Below, piece by piece: positions 43,030-51,515 of a stretch of 64,000 bases of DNA (the first letter of the stretch is position 1; the number at the start of each line of letters is the position of its first letter). Origin of the DNA: Mycobacterium sp. MS1601 (lineage in GTDB: Bacteria; Actinomycetota; Actinomycetes; Mycobacteriales; Mycobacteriaceae); contig NZ_CP019420.1 of assembly GCF_001984215.1 (NCBI RefSeq), positions 1,364,001 to 1,428,000 on the forward strand, given 5' to 3'. Both the position numbers and the translations under genes were made by a program. Below the pieces are notes generated by a model. That model was not told the DNA's origin, searched no databases, and saw only the letters and a program-made list of their open reading frames with translations.

Positions 43030-44592
43030 TCACTGGAGCACCCAGCTGGTGGAGAAGTTGGCCCAGTCACCGGTGCCCGGCACGCCGTCGCGGATCCCTT
43101 GCACATGGTTGCGGACCGCGGTCGGCTGCAGCGCGAAGGTGTGCAGGATGTAGCCGCCTTCGTTCCAGAGCTGTTCCTGCAGTTGGGCGTAGAGCTCCGC
43201 CCTGCGTGTGGTGTCCATGGCGGCCCTGGCTTCGGCGAACATGCGGTCCCACTCGGGGTTCTTCCATCCCGTGCCGTTGCTGGGTGCGTCCGACGTCATG
43301 GTCTGCCCGTAGAAGTAGTCCAGACTGTAGTTCCACCAGCCCGTTTGAGTGAACGGCCGGTTGCCGGAGATCTGCGAGAAGTAGATGTCGTTGGGCTCGG
43401 TCTGCAACTCCACGGTGATACCGGCTTTTTTGGCCTGCTCGGCAAACAGTGTCGCCGACTCCAACTGTCCTGGGCTCACATCGGCGGTGTGCAGTGTGAC
43501 GGTGAGGTTTTCGTGGCCCGCTGCGCGCAGCAACTCCCGCGCCCTGTCCGGGTCGTAGCTCCGTTGGGGCAGCTCCGAGTTGTAGAACGGCGCGCCCTTT
43601 CCGTACAGGTCGTTGCCCTGCTCGGCGAAGCCGTAGAACACCGAATCGACCATCGCTTCTCGGTCGACCGACAATCGGAGTGCTTCGCGCACCCTCTCGT
43701 CGTCGAACGGCGCAGCGTCCAGTCGCATCTGGAAGGCGGACATGATTCCCGCCGGCGGCGTGACAAGGTAGATGTCGGGCTGATCGCGCAGGGTGTTCGC
43801 CTGCGCGGGGGCCAGTTCGTAGACCACGTCGGCTTCGCCGGACAAGAACGCATTCAGCCTTGGTTCGGCCGCGGCGATCTGCAACATCTCGACAGCGTCC
43901 AGACGAGCCGGTCCGTCCCAGTAGCGGTCGTTGCGTATCAGCCGGGCCCGGTCGCCCGGTGACCAGGACTCCGCGACGAAGGGCCCGGTGCCGACGGGCA
44001 GGGTGTCCGAGTCGAAAGTCGTGGTGCCGTTCTTGACGACGTAGACATACCAACCGGCAAGTACCGAACCGAAGTCGGCCAGCGGCTCGTTCATGGCGAT
44101 GGACAGCGTCAGATCGTCGATCATCCGACTGCCGGCGAGGTCGACCATGGACAGGTCGCCCGAGGAGGGTTTGTCGGGGTCGAGCATCCGCTCGAAGCTC
44201 CACATGACGTCGCGGGCGGTCAGCGGGGACCCGTCGCTGAACTCCACTGCCGGCCGCAGCCTCACCCGCCACTGAGTGCCGTCAGCGTTGGGTTCCAGTG
44301 CTTCGGCCAGGCGGTAGCGCAGCGTCAGGTCGTTGTTGTACTCGACCAGGCGATCCCACACGCTCTTCGACAGTGCTCCGCCCGCGGAATGTCCCACCAC
44401 GTGAGGGTCCAGCACGTCCGCGGTCGCCGAGGTTCCCGCGAACACAGTCCTGAGCGTGCCACCGGTGACGGGTTCACCCGAGTTCGGTGCCGTGGAATGT
44501 TCGCTGCCACAGCTACTCAGCAGAACCGGGGCGCCCAGGGCGGCCAGCCCGCCAGCACCTACGCCCAGCAGGAAACGACGTCGTTCGAACAT
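43030..44592 (-). CDS. Peptide/nickel-type ABC transporter substrate-binding lipoprotein
   Basis: A 520-residue family 5 extracytoplasmic binding protein. The N-terminus has a twin-Arg start (MFERRRFLLGVG) and lipobox (LSSC), so Tat export and lipidation are likely. The mature protein shows GGTLRTVFAGTSATADVLDPH, LAEALEPNADGTQWRVRLRPAVEFSDGSPLTARDV and ALRLSVDREAMVDSVFYGFA, all standard for the Dpp/Nik/opp class. It is the first gene behind the cobalamin riboswitch. GAGGA about 13 bases before the ATG could be masked by the riboswitch. Cobalt or corrinoid binding is inferred from that control. Confidence 0.92.
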   Translation of the reverse strand: MFERRRFLLGVGAGGLAALGAPVLLSSCGSEHSTAPNSGEPVTGGTLRTVFAGTSATADVLDPHVVGHSAGGALSKSVWDRLVEYNNDLTLRYRLAEALEPNADGTQWRVRLRPAVEFSDGSPLTARDVMWSFERMLDPDKPSSGDLSMVDLAGSRMIDDLTLSIAMNEPLADFGSVLAGWYVYVVKNGTTTFDSDTLPVGTGPFVAESWSPGDRARLIRNDRYWDGPARLDAVEMLQIAAAEPRLNAFLSGEADVVYELAPAQANTLRDQPDIYLVTPPAGIMSAFQMRLDAAPFDDERVREALRLSVDREAMVDSVFYGFAEQGNDLYGKGAPFYNSELPQRSYDPDRARELLRAAGHENLTVTLHTADVSPGQLESATLFAEQAKKAGITVELQTEPNDIYFSQISGNRPFTQTGWWNYSLDYFYGQTMTSDAPSNGTGWKNPEWDRMFAEARAAMDTTRRAELYAQLQEQLWNEGGYILHTFALQPTAVRNHVQGIRDGVPGTGDWANFSTSWVLQ

Positions 44593-44620
44593 GTTCGGTT
44601 GTCCATCCTCGTGGTGTCAC

Positions 44621-44730
44621 TAACCCACGCAGGCGATCTGGCTCCCTGCTCGCGCTGGACGCAAGCAGGTCACAGTTGCGGGACAGCCTCGGATTCACAC
44701 CGACGTTTCCCTGCGTGGGACGCAGACCAT
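44621..44730 (-). promoter_or_regulatory. Cobalamin riboswitch
   Basis: Read on the minus strand, the conserved core appears in order: GGGAA (44711-44707), GGTGTGAATCCGAGGCTG, CCCGCAACTGTG (44682-44671), a variable stem (CCTGCTTGC ... GCGAGCAGG), and the B12 box GAGCCAGATCGCCTGC (44644-44629). CCCACGCAGG and CCTGCGTGGG at the two ends can form a closing helix. It lies 28 bases before the binding-protein ATG, so adenosylcobalamin probably represses the transporter operon, most likely at translation initiation since no U-tract terminator is seen. Confidence 0.92.
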
Positions 44731-44737
44731 TCAACCA

Positions 44738-46459
44738 TCACAGGTCGATCACCACATCGGTGGTTGGGCGGGCGCAGCACGGCAGGACGTTGCCTGCCGC
44801 GGCCGGCTCCAGCGGTTCGGGGTCGTAGCGGACCTCGCCGGACAGCAGTACGGTCTCACAGGTGTGGCACACCCCGGTGCGGCACGACCACCGGGTTGGC
44901 ACATCGCAGGCCTCGGCGAAGTCGAGCAGAGTCTCGAAGCGGTCACTCCATGCAACGGTCAGAGCACTGCGCGCAAAGGCGACACCGGGACCGGTGCCGG
45001 CCCGGCCCTGCGGTGCGTGCGGCTGTACTGGCGTGGTGGCAGCCAGGCCCGGCGTCAAAGCAGCACCGGCGCCAAAGGTCTCGGCGTGCAGATGTGCGGC
45101 GTCCAGCCCGGCCGACATCGCGGCCATGAACCGGTCCGGGCCGCACAGATAGATCTCCGCGGAGGCGGGCACTCCCAGGCCGGCCAGTACCTCGAGGGAC
45201 AGCCGCCCCGTTCCGTCGAAATCCACGTCACCCGCGCCGGGTGTGCTGTAGACGATGTGGCGGTGACTGTTCGGCAACTGATCGAGCAGGCTCTGCACCT
45301 CGGCGGCGAAACTGTGCTCGGCACCAGCTCGGGCACCGTGCACCCACCACACCTCTCGCTCGGAGCGTCTCTTGGCCAACGTGTGCAGCATCGACAACAC
45401 CGGAGTGACTCCGATGCCCGCCGATAACAACATGATCGGGCTGTCGCCGTCGTCGAGCACGAACGCACCGCGGGGTGCGGCCACGTCGAGGGTGTCACCG
45501 ACGCGAACATGACTGTGCAGGTACGCCCCTGCCCGGCCGTCGGGCTCCAACTTGACGCTGATGCGGAACTCGGCGGAGCCTGCCAGGTTGGACAGCGAAT
45601 AGCTCCGTACCACCGCGCTTCCGGAATCCGGTTGCAGTCGCACGGTCACGGACTGGCCGGGCAACCAGGCGGGCAAGCCGTCGGGCGCAGCCAACCTCAG
45701 TGACAGGACGTCGCGGCTCTCCCGCTGCAGCCCCACCACCTGCAGCGCGCGGAACCCCGGCCAGGCCGGTGGGGCGCCGGAGGCAACCGAACTCAGTCCG
45801 ACATTGCCGCGGCCCTCGCCCGCGTCTGCCAACGCCCGCAGGGATCCCTGCCAGCCTGGACTCAAGGCCGGGATCCTCAGTGCCCGTTCCAGATCGTCGC
45901 GGGCATGCCCGGGTAGATACAGCAGCGCGTCCATGTCGGCGACCGAGATGTGCTCGGGCCCTGCCGAGATCTTGGTGATCGTGTCGCCGGCCTGCACCAG
46001 GCCCTCCTCGATCACCCGACAGTAGAACCCGGGACGCCGATGCGAGACCAGCATCGCAGGCATCCGCGGTTCGCCCAGCCGCAATCCGACCCGGTAGCAG
46101 GTCACCCGCGGCTGGGTGACCTCCAGGACCACGCCGCCGACCCGAAACCGGTCACCGATACAAACCTCGTGATCCGCCAGGCCGTCGACGGTGAAGTTCT
46201 CCGCGAAGTGCCCCGGCCGCAGATCATCTCGCTGCAGCACCGCCGACCAGTAGTCATACGATTCCAGCTGGTACACCAGGACAGCGCGTTGTTCGCCGCC
46301 GTGCCCACCCAGATCACCCTGCCCGTCGCCGTCGATATTGAGGCGGCGCACAGTCTGTGGCCCGGCCACCGGGTACTTGTAGACCGCGGTGTGCACGGTC
46401 CGTCCGTTCCAGTCCACATCGGCGGGCAAACCGACATTGACCGAGACCAGGGTCGCCAT
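44738..46459 (-). CDS. MOSC domain - ferredoxin reductase - 2Fe-2S ferredoxin fusion
   Basis: A 573-residue redox protein. Residues about 1-220 form a MOSC domain (YiiM-like; GDGQGDLGGHGGEQRAVLVY, TQPRVTCYRVGLRLG with the conserved Cys) that in relatives binds molybdenum cofactor or handles N-hydroxylated compounds. Residues about 235-460 form an FAD/NAD reductase (VVRSYSLSN, GIGVTPVLSML). The C-terminus carries a plant-type 2Fe-2S site (CRTGVCHTC and a later Cys in LPCCA). It starts 2 bases after the hydrolase stop, and ends just before the riboswitch. The substrate is unknown. Confidence 0.88.
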   Translation of the reverse strand: MATLVSVNVGLPADVDWNGRTVHTAVYKYPVAGPQTVRRLNIDGDGQGDLGGHGGEQRAVLVYQLESYDYWSAVLQRDDLRPGHFAENFTVDGLADHEVCIGDRFRVGGVVLEVTQPRVTCYRVGLRLGEPRMPAMLVSHRRPGFYCRVIEEGLVQAGDTITKISAGPEHISVADMDALLYLPGHARDDLERALRIPALSPGWQGSLRALADAGEGRGNVGLSSVASGAPPAWPGFRALQVVGLQRESRDVLSLRLAAPDGLPAWLPGQSVTVRLQPDSGSAVVRSYSLSNLAGSAEFRISVKLEPDGRAGAYLHSHVRVGDTLDVAAPRGAFVLDDGDSPIMLLSAGIGVTPVLSMLHTLAKRRSEREVWWVHGARAGAEHSFAAEVQSLLDQLPNSHRHIVYSTPGAGDVDFDGTGRLSLEVLAGLGVPASAEIYLCGPDRFMAAMSAGLDAAHLHAETFGAGAALTPGLAATTPVQPHAPQGRAGTGPGVAFARSALTVAWSDRFETLLDFAEACDVPTRWSCRTGVCHTCETVLLSGEVRYDPEPLEPAAAGNVLPCCARPTTDVVIDL

Positions 46460-46461
46460 CT

Positions 46462-47112
46462 CTAGCCCCTCATGGCGCTGACGATCTCGTCGGTGGAAAC
46501 CACCGCGTGCGCCAGGTAGGCGAAGTTGATCAGCGCGGCCTGGTAGCCGTCACCGCGCACGGGGTGACGCGGGCCCGCGGTGGCGTCGCGGACCACGGCC
46601 ACTTCGAAGCCCTGCTCCAGGAGGTCGCGCAGGTGCGATTCCACGCAGATGTTGGCCAGCATGCCGCACAGAACCACCTTCGTGATCCGCCGCTTTCGCA
46701 GTTGCAGCACCACGTCGTTGGTCTGCGGGCCCCACACCTTGTGTGGGCTGGCCACCACCGTGGCTCCGTCTTCGATGAACTCTCGGAGGTCGTCGAGCCA
46801 GTCCGCGCCGGAGCCGGCGAAACCGTCGAGGGTCAGCGGACCCTGACGTGCGAAGGTGTCGCTGCTCAGTTCGTCGGATTCCAGGGGTCCGTTGAACAAC
46901 CACGTGTGATCAACCGGATAGAAGTAGTGCGGTGAGACCACCAGTGGGTAGCCGCCCGCGCGGGCGGCCCCCAGCAGTTCGACCAGGTGGGCGACGGTGT
47001 TGTTCTCGGTGATGCTCGCCGCCAGCACCTCCCAGTTGCGTCCGGCCGGGCTCAGCACATCGTTTTGTGGATCGATGATCAGCACTGCGGTATCCGAGGG
47101 GTGGTAGTGCAT
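46462..47112 (-). CDS. Isochorismatase-family cysteine hydrolase
   Basis: A 216-residue hydrolase of the nicotinamidase/isochorismatase fold. The first acid is in AVLIIDPQNDVLSP, the Lys in VVASPHKVWG, and the nucleophile Cys in VVLCGMLANICVESHLRDL. Relatives hydrolyse amides such as nicotinamide, maleamate or biuret. It forms a two-gene unit with the MOSC fusion. It is the same family as the NicF maleamate amidase, which the pyridine cluster lacks, but it is 36 kb from that cluster and no operator links them. Confidence 0.87.
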   Translation of the reverse strand: MHYHPSDTAVLIIDPQNDVLSPAGRNWEVLAASITENNTVAHLVELLGAARAGGYPLVVSPHYFYPVDHTWLFNGPLESDELSSDTFARQGPLTLDGFAGSGADWLDDLREFIEDGATVVASPHKVWGPQTNDVVLQLRKRRITKVVLCGMLANICVESHLRDLLEQGFEVAVVRDATAGPRHPVRGDGYQAALINFAYLAHAVVSTDEIVSAMRG

Positions 47113-47203
47113 GGAGGTCCTCTTCTCTCGATTCCTCCGGATCCTCCCAGTTCCGCCGAGCTATCCGCGGACAGTCCCGCTTATTCGCCCGATTTCGGCA
47201 GTG

Positions 47204-48283
47204 TCAGAGCCGTTCTCCACTTTCCGGGTGGAACAGATGCACCACGCCGTCTGAGGTCTTGCGCAGCTTGACGGTCTCGGCCAGCCGCGCAGGCGTGCGG
47301 GGTAGGGAGCGCGCGACCAGCTGCACACCCGGTGACGCGTGGGTGTACAGGTAGGCCTCGCTGCCGAGATCCTCCACCAGGTCCACCACCACCTCGATGG
47401 TGCCGGAGTCCGAGAGCTCCAGTTGCTCGGGCCGCACCCCGACGGTGACCTCCGTGAGTCCGGCGTCGTGCAATCTGGTCAGTTGATCGCGCTCCAGTTC
47501 CAGCGTGGAGGCATCTCCGATGCGCACCCCGTCGGAGACGATGGGCGCCGTCAGCAGGTTCATGGCCGGAGAGCCGATGAAGCCGGCGACAAAGGCGTTG
47601 GCCGGGTTGTCGTAGAGCTCCGACGGCGAGGCGAACTGTTGCAGTTTCCCGTTGCGCAGCACCGCAACCCGGTCGCCCATGGTCATGGCCTCCACCTGGT
47701 CGTGGGTGACGTAGACGGTGGTGGTGCCCAGGCGACGCTGCAGTGCGGCGATCTGGGTGCGGGTCTGCACGCGCAGTTTGGCATCCAGGTTGGACAGCGG
47801 CTCGTCCATGCAGAACACCTGCGGCTCACGCACGATTGCCCGCCCCATCGCCACCCGCTGGCGCTGGCCGCCGGACAGCTTGGCGGGTTTGCGATCCAGG
47901 AACTCGGTCAGGTCCAGGATCTTGGCGGCATCCTCGACCTTGCGGCGCCGCTCGTCGGCCGAGACCCCGCGCAGTTTCAATGCGAAGCCCATGTTCTCGG
48001 CGACGGTCTTGTTGGGATACAGCGCATAGTTCTGGAACACCATGGCGATATCGCGGTCCTTGGACGGCACGCCCACCATGTTCTTGCCGCCGATCTCGAT
48101 GGTGCCCTCGTCGATCTCCTCGAGTCCGGCGAGCATCCGCAGCGCGGTGCTCTTTCCGGATCCGGACGGTCCCACCAGGACCACGAACTCACCGTCGTTG
48201 ATGTCGAGGTTCAGTGAGTCCACCGCGAGTTTGTCCGAGCCCTCGTAGATGCAGGTGGCGTTCTTGTATGCGATTGAGGCCAT
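47204..48283 (-). CDS. Polyol/sugar ABC importer ATPase (MalK/UgpC/SmoK type)
   Basis: A 359-residue ATPase. Walker A GPSGSGKST lies near residue 38, signature LSGGQRQRVAMGRAIVREP near 135 and Walker B CMDEPLSNLDAKLR follows. The C-terminal OB-like regulatory domain starts around residue 240 (VGVRPEQLELSDSG). It is the last gene of the polyol importer operon, 15 bases after the second permease. A MalK-type ATPase may also serve other importers. Confidence 0.93.
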   Translation of the reverse strand: MASIAYKNATCIYEGSDKLAVDSLNLDINDGEFVVLVGPSGSGKSTALRMLAGLEEIDEGTIEIGGKNMVGVPSKDRDIAMVFQNYALYPNKTVAENMGFALKLRGVSADERRRKVEDAAKILDLTEFLDRKPAKLSGGQRQRVAMGRAIVREPQVFCMDEPLSNLDAKLRVQTRTQIAALQRRLGTTTVYVTHDQVEAMTMGDRVAVLRNGKLQQFASPSELYDNPANAFVAGFIGSPAMNLLTAPIVSDGVRIGDASTLELERDQLTRLHDAGLTEVTVGVRPEQLELSDSGTIEVVVDLVEDLGSEAYLYTHASPGVQLVARSLPRTPARLAETVKLRKTSDGVVHLFHPESGERL

Positions 48284-48298
48284 TGGAGTTTGGTTCCT

Positions 48299-49168
48299 TT
48301 ACTTGATGGCGCCGAAGGACAGGCCGCGGACGAGTTTGTTCTGGGCGAACCACCCGCAGAGGATCACGGGAAGTGCTGACATGGTGGCGGCCGCGGACAG
48401 CACGGCCCAGTACTGACCCTCACCGGCGATGAAGCCGACGAGGTACACAGGCATGGTCGAGGCATTGACCGCGGTGAGGTTCACCGCGAAGAAGAATTCG
48501 TTCCACGCGAAGATCACGCAGATCAGTGCGGTGGCCGCGATGCCGGGTGAGACCAGCGGCAGGATCACCTCGCGGACCGATCGCCACAGACTGGCGCCGT
48601 CCAGCGAGGCCGCCTCCAGCAGCTCACCGGGCACCTCCAGGAAGAACGACCGCATCATCCAGACCGCGATCGGCAGGTTCATCGCCGTGTAGAGGATGAC
48701 CAGTGCCCAGATATTGTCCAGCAGACCGACATTGGAGACGATCACGTACAGCGGGAGGATCACCGCCACGATCGGCAGCATCTTGGTGCTCATGAAGAAG
48801 AACAACGCGTCCTGTGTCTTGCGCACCGGTCGCAGTGACAATGCGAACGCCGCGGGGACACCGAGCAGCAACACCAGGATGGTCGAAAGCCCGGTGGCGA
48901 ACAGCGAATTCAGCATTGCCGGGCCGATACCCTGGCTGAACACCGCGCTGTACTGATCAAGTGTCGGGGTGAAGATCAGCTTCGGTGGGCTGGTGGCGGC
49001 GTCGCCCTCCTGCTTGAAGGACGTCAGGATCATCCAGAACACCGGGAAGAAGAAGCCGAGGCCCACGAGCCAGGCGACCAGTCCCCACGGACTGAACCTG
49101 CGTGACTTCTTCTTGTGGACGACGCCCGGATCCGGTTGCACCGCAGTTCTTTCGGCTGTAGTGGTCAT
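48299..49168 (-). CDS. Polyol/sugar ABC importer permease (MalG type)
   Basis: A 289-residue permease with six membrane segments. The coupling loop is PGELLEAASLDGASLWRSVREVILPLVSPGIAA in pattern, with the canonical EAA-x3-G. It starts in a four-base overlap with the first permease stop (ATGA). It is part of the four-gene importer 51497-47204. Confidence 0.93.
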   Translation of the reverse strand: MTTTAERTAVQPDPGVVHKKKSRRFSPWGLVAWLVGLGFFFPVFWMILTSFKQEGDAATSPPKLIFTPTLDQYSAVFSQGIGPAMLNSLFATGLSTILVLLLGVPAAFALSLRPVRKTQDALFFFMSTKMLPIVAVILPLYVIVSNVGLLDNIWALVILYTAMNLPIAVWMMRSFFLEVPGELLEAASLDGASLWRSVREVILPLVSPGIAATALICVIFAWNEFFFAVNLTAVNASTMPVYLVGFIAGEGQYWAVLSAAATMSALPVILCGWFAQNKLVRGLSFGAIK

Positions 49169-50127
49169 CAGGCTGCCTCTTCCTTGCCGGTGAACGATTT
49201 GAAGATCAGTCGCAGCGCGAAGTTGGCGATGACGAGCGTGAAGAGCACCACCACCACACCCATCGCTGCTGCCTGGCCCATGTCGAAGCCGAGGAACGCA
49301 CGCTGGTAGATGTAGAACGGCAGGTTCGCACTCGCGATGCCGGGGCCGCCCTGGGTCATCATGTAGATGGCGTCGAACGTGTTGACCAGATACACCGCGC
49401 CCAGCACCACACCCAGCTCGATGAACCTGCGCAGGTGCGGCAGCGTCAGTTCACGAAACGACTGGAACGCCGTTGCGCCGTCGACACCGCTGGCCTCCAG
49501 GATGTCGCGGGGCATGGACTGCAGGCCGGCCAGGATCAGCAGCATCATGAACGGTGTCCACTGCCAGATCAGTTCCACCATCACCATGGTGAGAGGGAAC
49601 TGCCCGATCCAGTCCACCGGCCCGATTCCCACCAGCGACAGCAGCCAGTTCAGGATGCCGTTGGTGGGATCCAGGATGGTGGTCTTCCAGATCAGTGCCG
49701 CGGCAACGGGGGTGACCAGGAAAGGGGTGATCAGCAGGGTCCGCACGATGCCGCGGCCGAGGAACGCCCGGTCCAGCAGCAGCGCAAGCAGCAATCCCAG
49801 GAACGCGGAGATCAGTACCACGCCGACGATCAGGATCACGGTATTGCCCGCCACCGACCAGAACTGGCTGTCCTTGACCACGGCCAGGTAGTTGTCCAGG
49901 CCGACGAACTGCCGGGAACCCGGGCGCACCAGATTCCAGGACAACGTGGAGTAGTAGAGCGTGAACAGGAACGGTATCTGGGTGACGACGATCATGAAGA
50001 TCAACGCCGGCAGCAACGGTCCCCTGCGTCGCCACCCTTCGGCGCGGCTGACGCCGACGTCCTTGCTCTCCTTGATCTTGCGTACGCGCTCGGCGGTGTC
50101 GGCGCCGGCATCAGCGGTGAGTGTCAT
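49168..50127 (-). CDS. Polyol/sugar ABC importer permease (MalF type)
   Basis: A 319-residue permease with six to seven membrane segments. The coupling loop PRDILEASGVDGATAFQSFRELTLPHLRR is clear. ATG 50127 overlaps the binding-protein stop (ATGA), which rules out the longer upstream frame. A roughly 35-residue charged cytoplasmic N-tail precedes the first helix. Confidence 0.92.
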   Translation of the reverse strand: MTLTADAGADTAERVRKIKESKDVGVSRAEGWRRRGPLLPALIFMIVVTQIPFLFTLYYSTLSWNLVRPGSRQFVGLDNYLAVVKDSQFWSVAGNTVILIVGVVLISAFLGLLLALLLDRAFLGRGIVRTLLITPFLVTPVAAALIWKTTILDPTNGILNWLLSLVGIGPVDWIGQFPLTMVMVELIWQWTPFMMLLILAGLQSMPRDILEASGVDGATAFQSFRELTLPHLRRFIELGVVLGAVYLVNTFDAIYMMTQGGPGIASANLPFYIYQRAFLGFDMGQAAAMGVVVVLFTLVIANFALRLIFKSFTGKEEAA

Positions 50128-51497
50128 CAGTTCTCCTGATAGGTCTTGCCGACCACTTCGGCGTACTCCTGTGCCTGATCCAACGCCTCGTCGACGGACT
50201 TCTGTCCGGCGATCGCCGCGCTGATCTGCTGGCTCACCCGGGTTCCGAGATCCTGGAACTCGGGGATGCCGACGAACTGAACGCCGGTGTAGGGCACCGG
50301 GTCCACCGTTGGCTCGTTCGGCGACGCACCCTCGATCGAGCGCAGGGTCAGTGGCCCGTAGGACTGCGAGATCGCCTCGTACTCCGGCAGTTCGGTGTAC
50401 GTCGAGGTGCGGCTGCCGGGTGGGACGCGGGCCCAACCCAGCTCTTCACCCACCAGCTTCATGTAGTCCTTGCTGGTCATCCAGGAGATGAACTTCCAGG
50501 CGCCGTCGGGGTTCTTGGCACCCTTCGGGATGCCCAGCGCCCAGGTGTAGAGCCAGCCCGAGTTGGGCTTCTCGACGATCGGCGCGGGCAGGTAGCCGAT
50601 CTTGCCCTGCAGTTCGGGGTAGGAGTTCGGGTCCTCGAGCACCGACACCGCGGAGGTAGCGTCGTACCACATTGCCGTCTGGCCCTGGCCGAACAGGTTG
50701 GCGCATTCCTGGAATCCGGTTGACGCAGCGCCGAGTTCACCTGACTCCCGCAGGGTGTCGACGTAGAAGTTCACCGCCTCCTTGACCTCGGGGCTGTTGA
50801 GCTGCGCGTTCCAGTTCTCGTCGAACCAACGACCACCGAAGGTGTTGATCACGGTGTCCAGCGGTGCCAGCACCTCACCCCAGCCCGGCTTGCCGCGCAG
50901 GCAGATGCCCGCCCGGTCGTCGGTCTTGAGTTGCGCGGCCCAGTCCCGGACTTCCTGCCAGGTGGGCTGGTAGTCGGCGCTCTGGTCGACCTGGATGCCG
51001 GCCTGCTCGAAGAGGTCCTTGCGGTACATCAGGAACGACGATTCCCCGTAGAAGGGAACGGCGTACATGTTGCCCTCGTAGGACAGTGAGTCCCGCAGCG
51101 AGGAGATGAAATCGCCTTCGTCGTAACCAGGTGTCTCGCGGGCGTATTCGGAGAGGTTCAACAGCCACCCGTCGCGAGCCCATTGTGGGGTCTCGAAGTT
51201 GCTGATCATCACGACGTCGAATTCGCTGCCACCCATGGCCGTCGACATCGTGATCTTGGCGCGGGCCTGGTTCTCCGAGAGGGTGATGAACTTCAGTTTG
51301 GTGCCGGGGTTCTCGGCCTCGAAGCGCGACGACAACTTCTGGGCGTCCGTCATCTGCGAGTTGGACACCAGCGCGATGGTCACCTCGTTGTCCGAGGCGC
51401 CGAGGCTGCCGGCGCCTGAGCACCCGGCGACGAAGGTCAGTGCCACCGCCGAAATGCATGCCGCCAGTCGGTGTAGCGCTCGTCGTTGTGCTTTCAC
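50127..51497 (-). CDS. Polyol/sugar ABC importer substrate-binding lipoprotein
   Basis: A 456-residue family 1 binding protein resembling SmoE/MtlE-type polyol binders. The signal peptide ends in a lipobox (FVAGC), then comes VTIALVSNSQMTDAQKLSSRFEAENPGTKL, and later GKIGYLPAPIVEKPNSGWLYTWALGIPKGAKNPDGAWKFISWM in pattern. It is the first gene of the importer operon, 18 bases after the regulator stop in the same direction. Mannitol, sorbitol or arabitol is the likely ligand because a polyol dehydrogenase and a PfkB kinase lie divergently beside it. Confidence 0.92.
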   Translation of the reverse strand: MKAQRRALHRLAACISAVALTFVAGCSGAGSLGASDNEVTIALVSNSQMTDAQKLSSRFEAENPGTKLKFITLSENQARAKITMSTAMGGSEFDVVMISNFETPQWARDGWLLNLSEYARETPGYDEGDFISSLRDSLSYEGNMYAVPFYGESSFLMYRKDLFEQAGIQVDQSADYQPTWQEVRDWAAQLKTDDRAGICLRGKPGWGEVLAPLDTVINTFGGRWFDENWNAQLNSPEVKEAVNFYVDTLRESGELGAASTGFQECANLFGQGQTAMWYDATSAVSVLEDPNSYPELQGKIGYLPAPIVEKPNSGWLYTWALGIPKGAKNPDGAWKFISWMTSKDYMKLVGEELGWARVPPGSRTSTYTELPEYEAISQSYGPLTLRSIEGASPNEPTVDPVPYTGVQFVGIPEFQDLGTRVSQQISAAIAGQKSVDEALDQAQEYAEVVGKTYQEN

Positions 51498-51515
51498 CTT
51501 AACCCCTCTCTGGAA

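Noticed and set aside
46462..47112. Isochorismatase-like hydrolase as the missing NicF of the pyridine pathway
   Set aside because: It is 36 kb from the cluster, sits in an unrelated two-gene unit, and no GCGCAA-N4-TTGCRC operator lies upstream.
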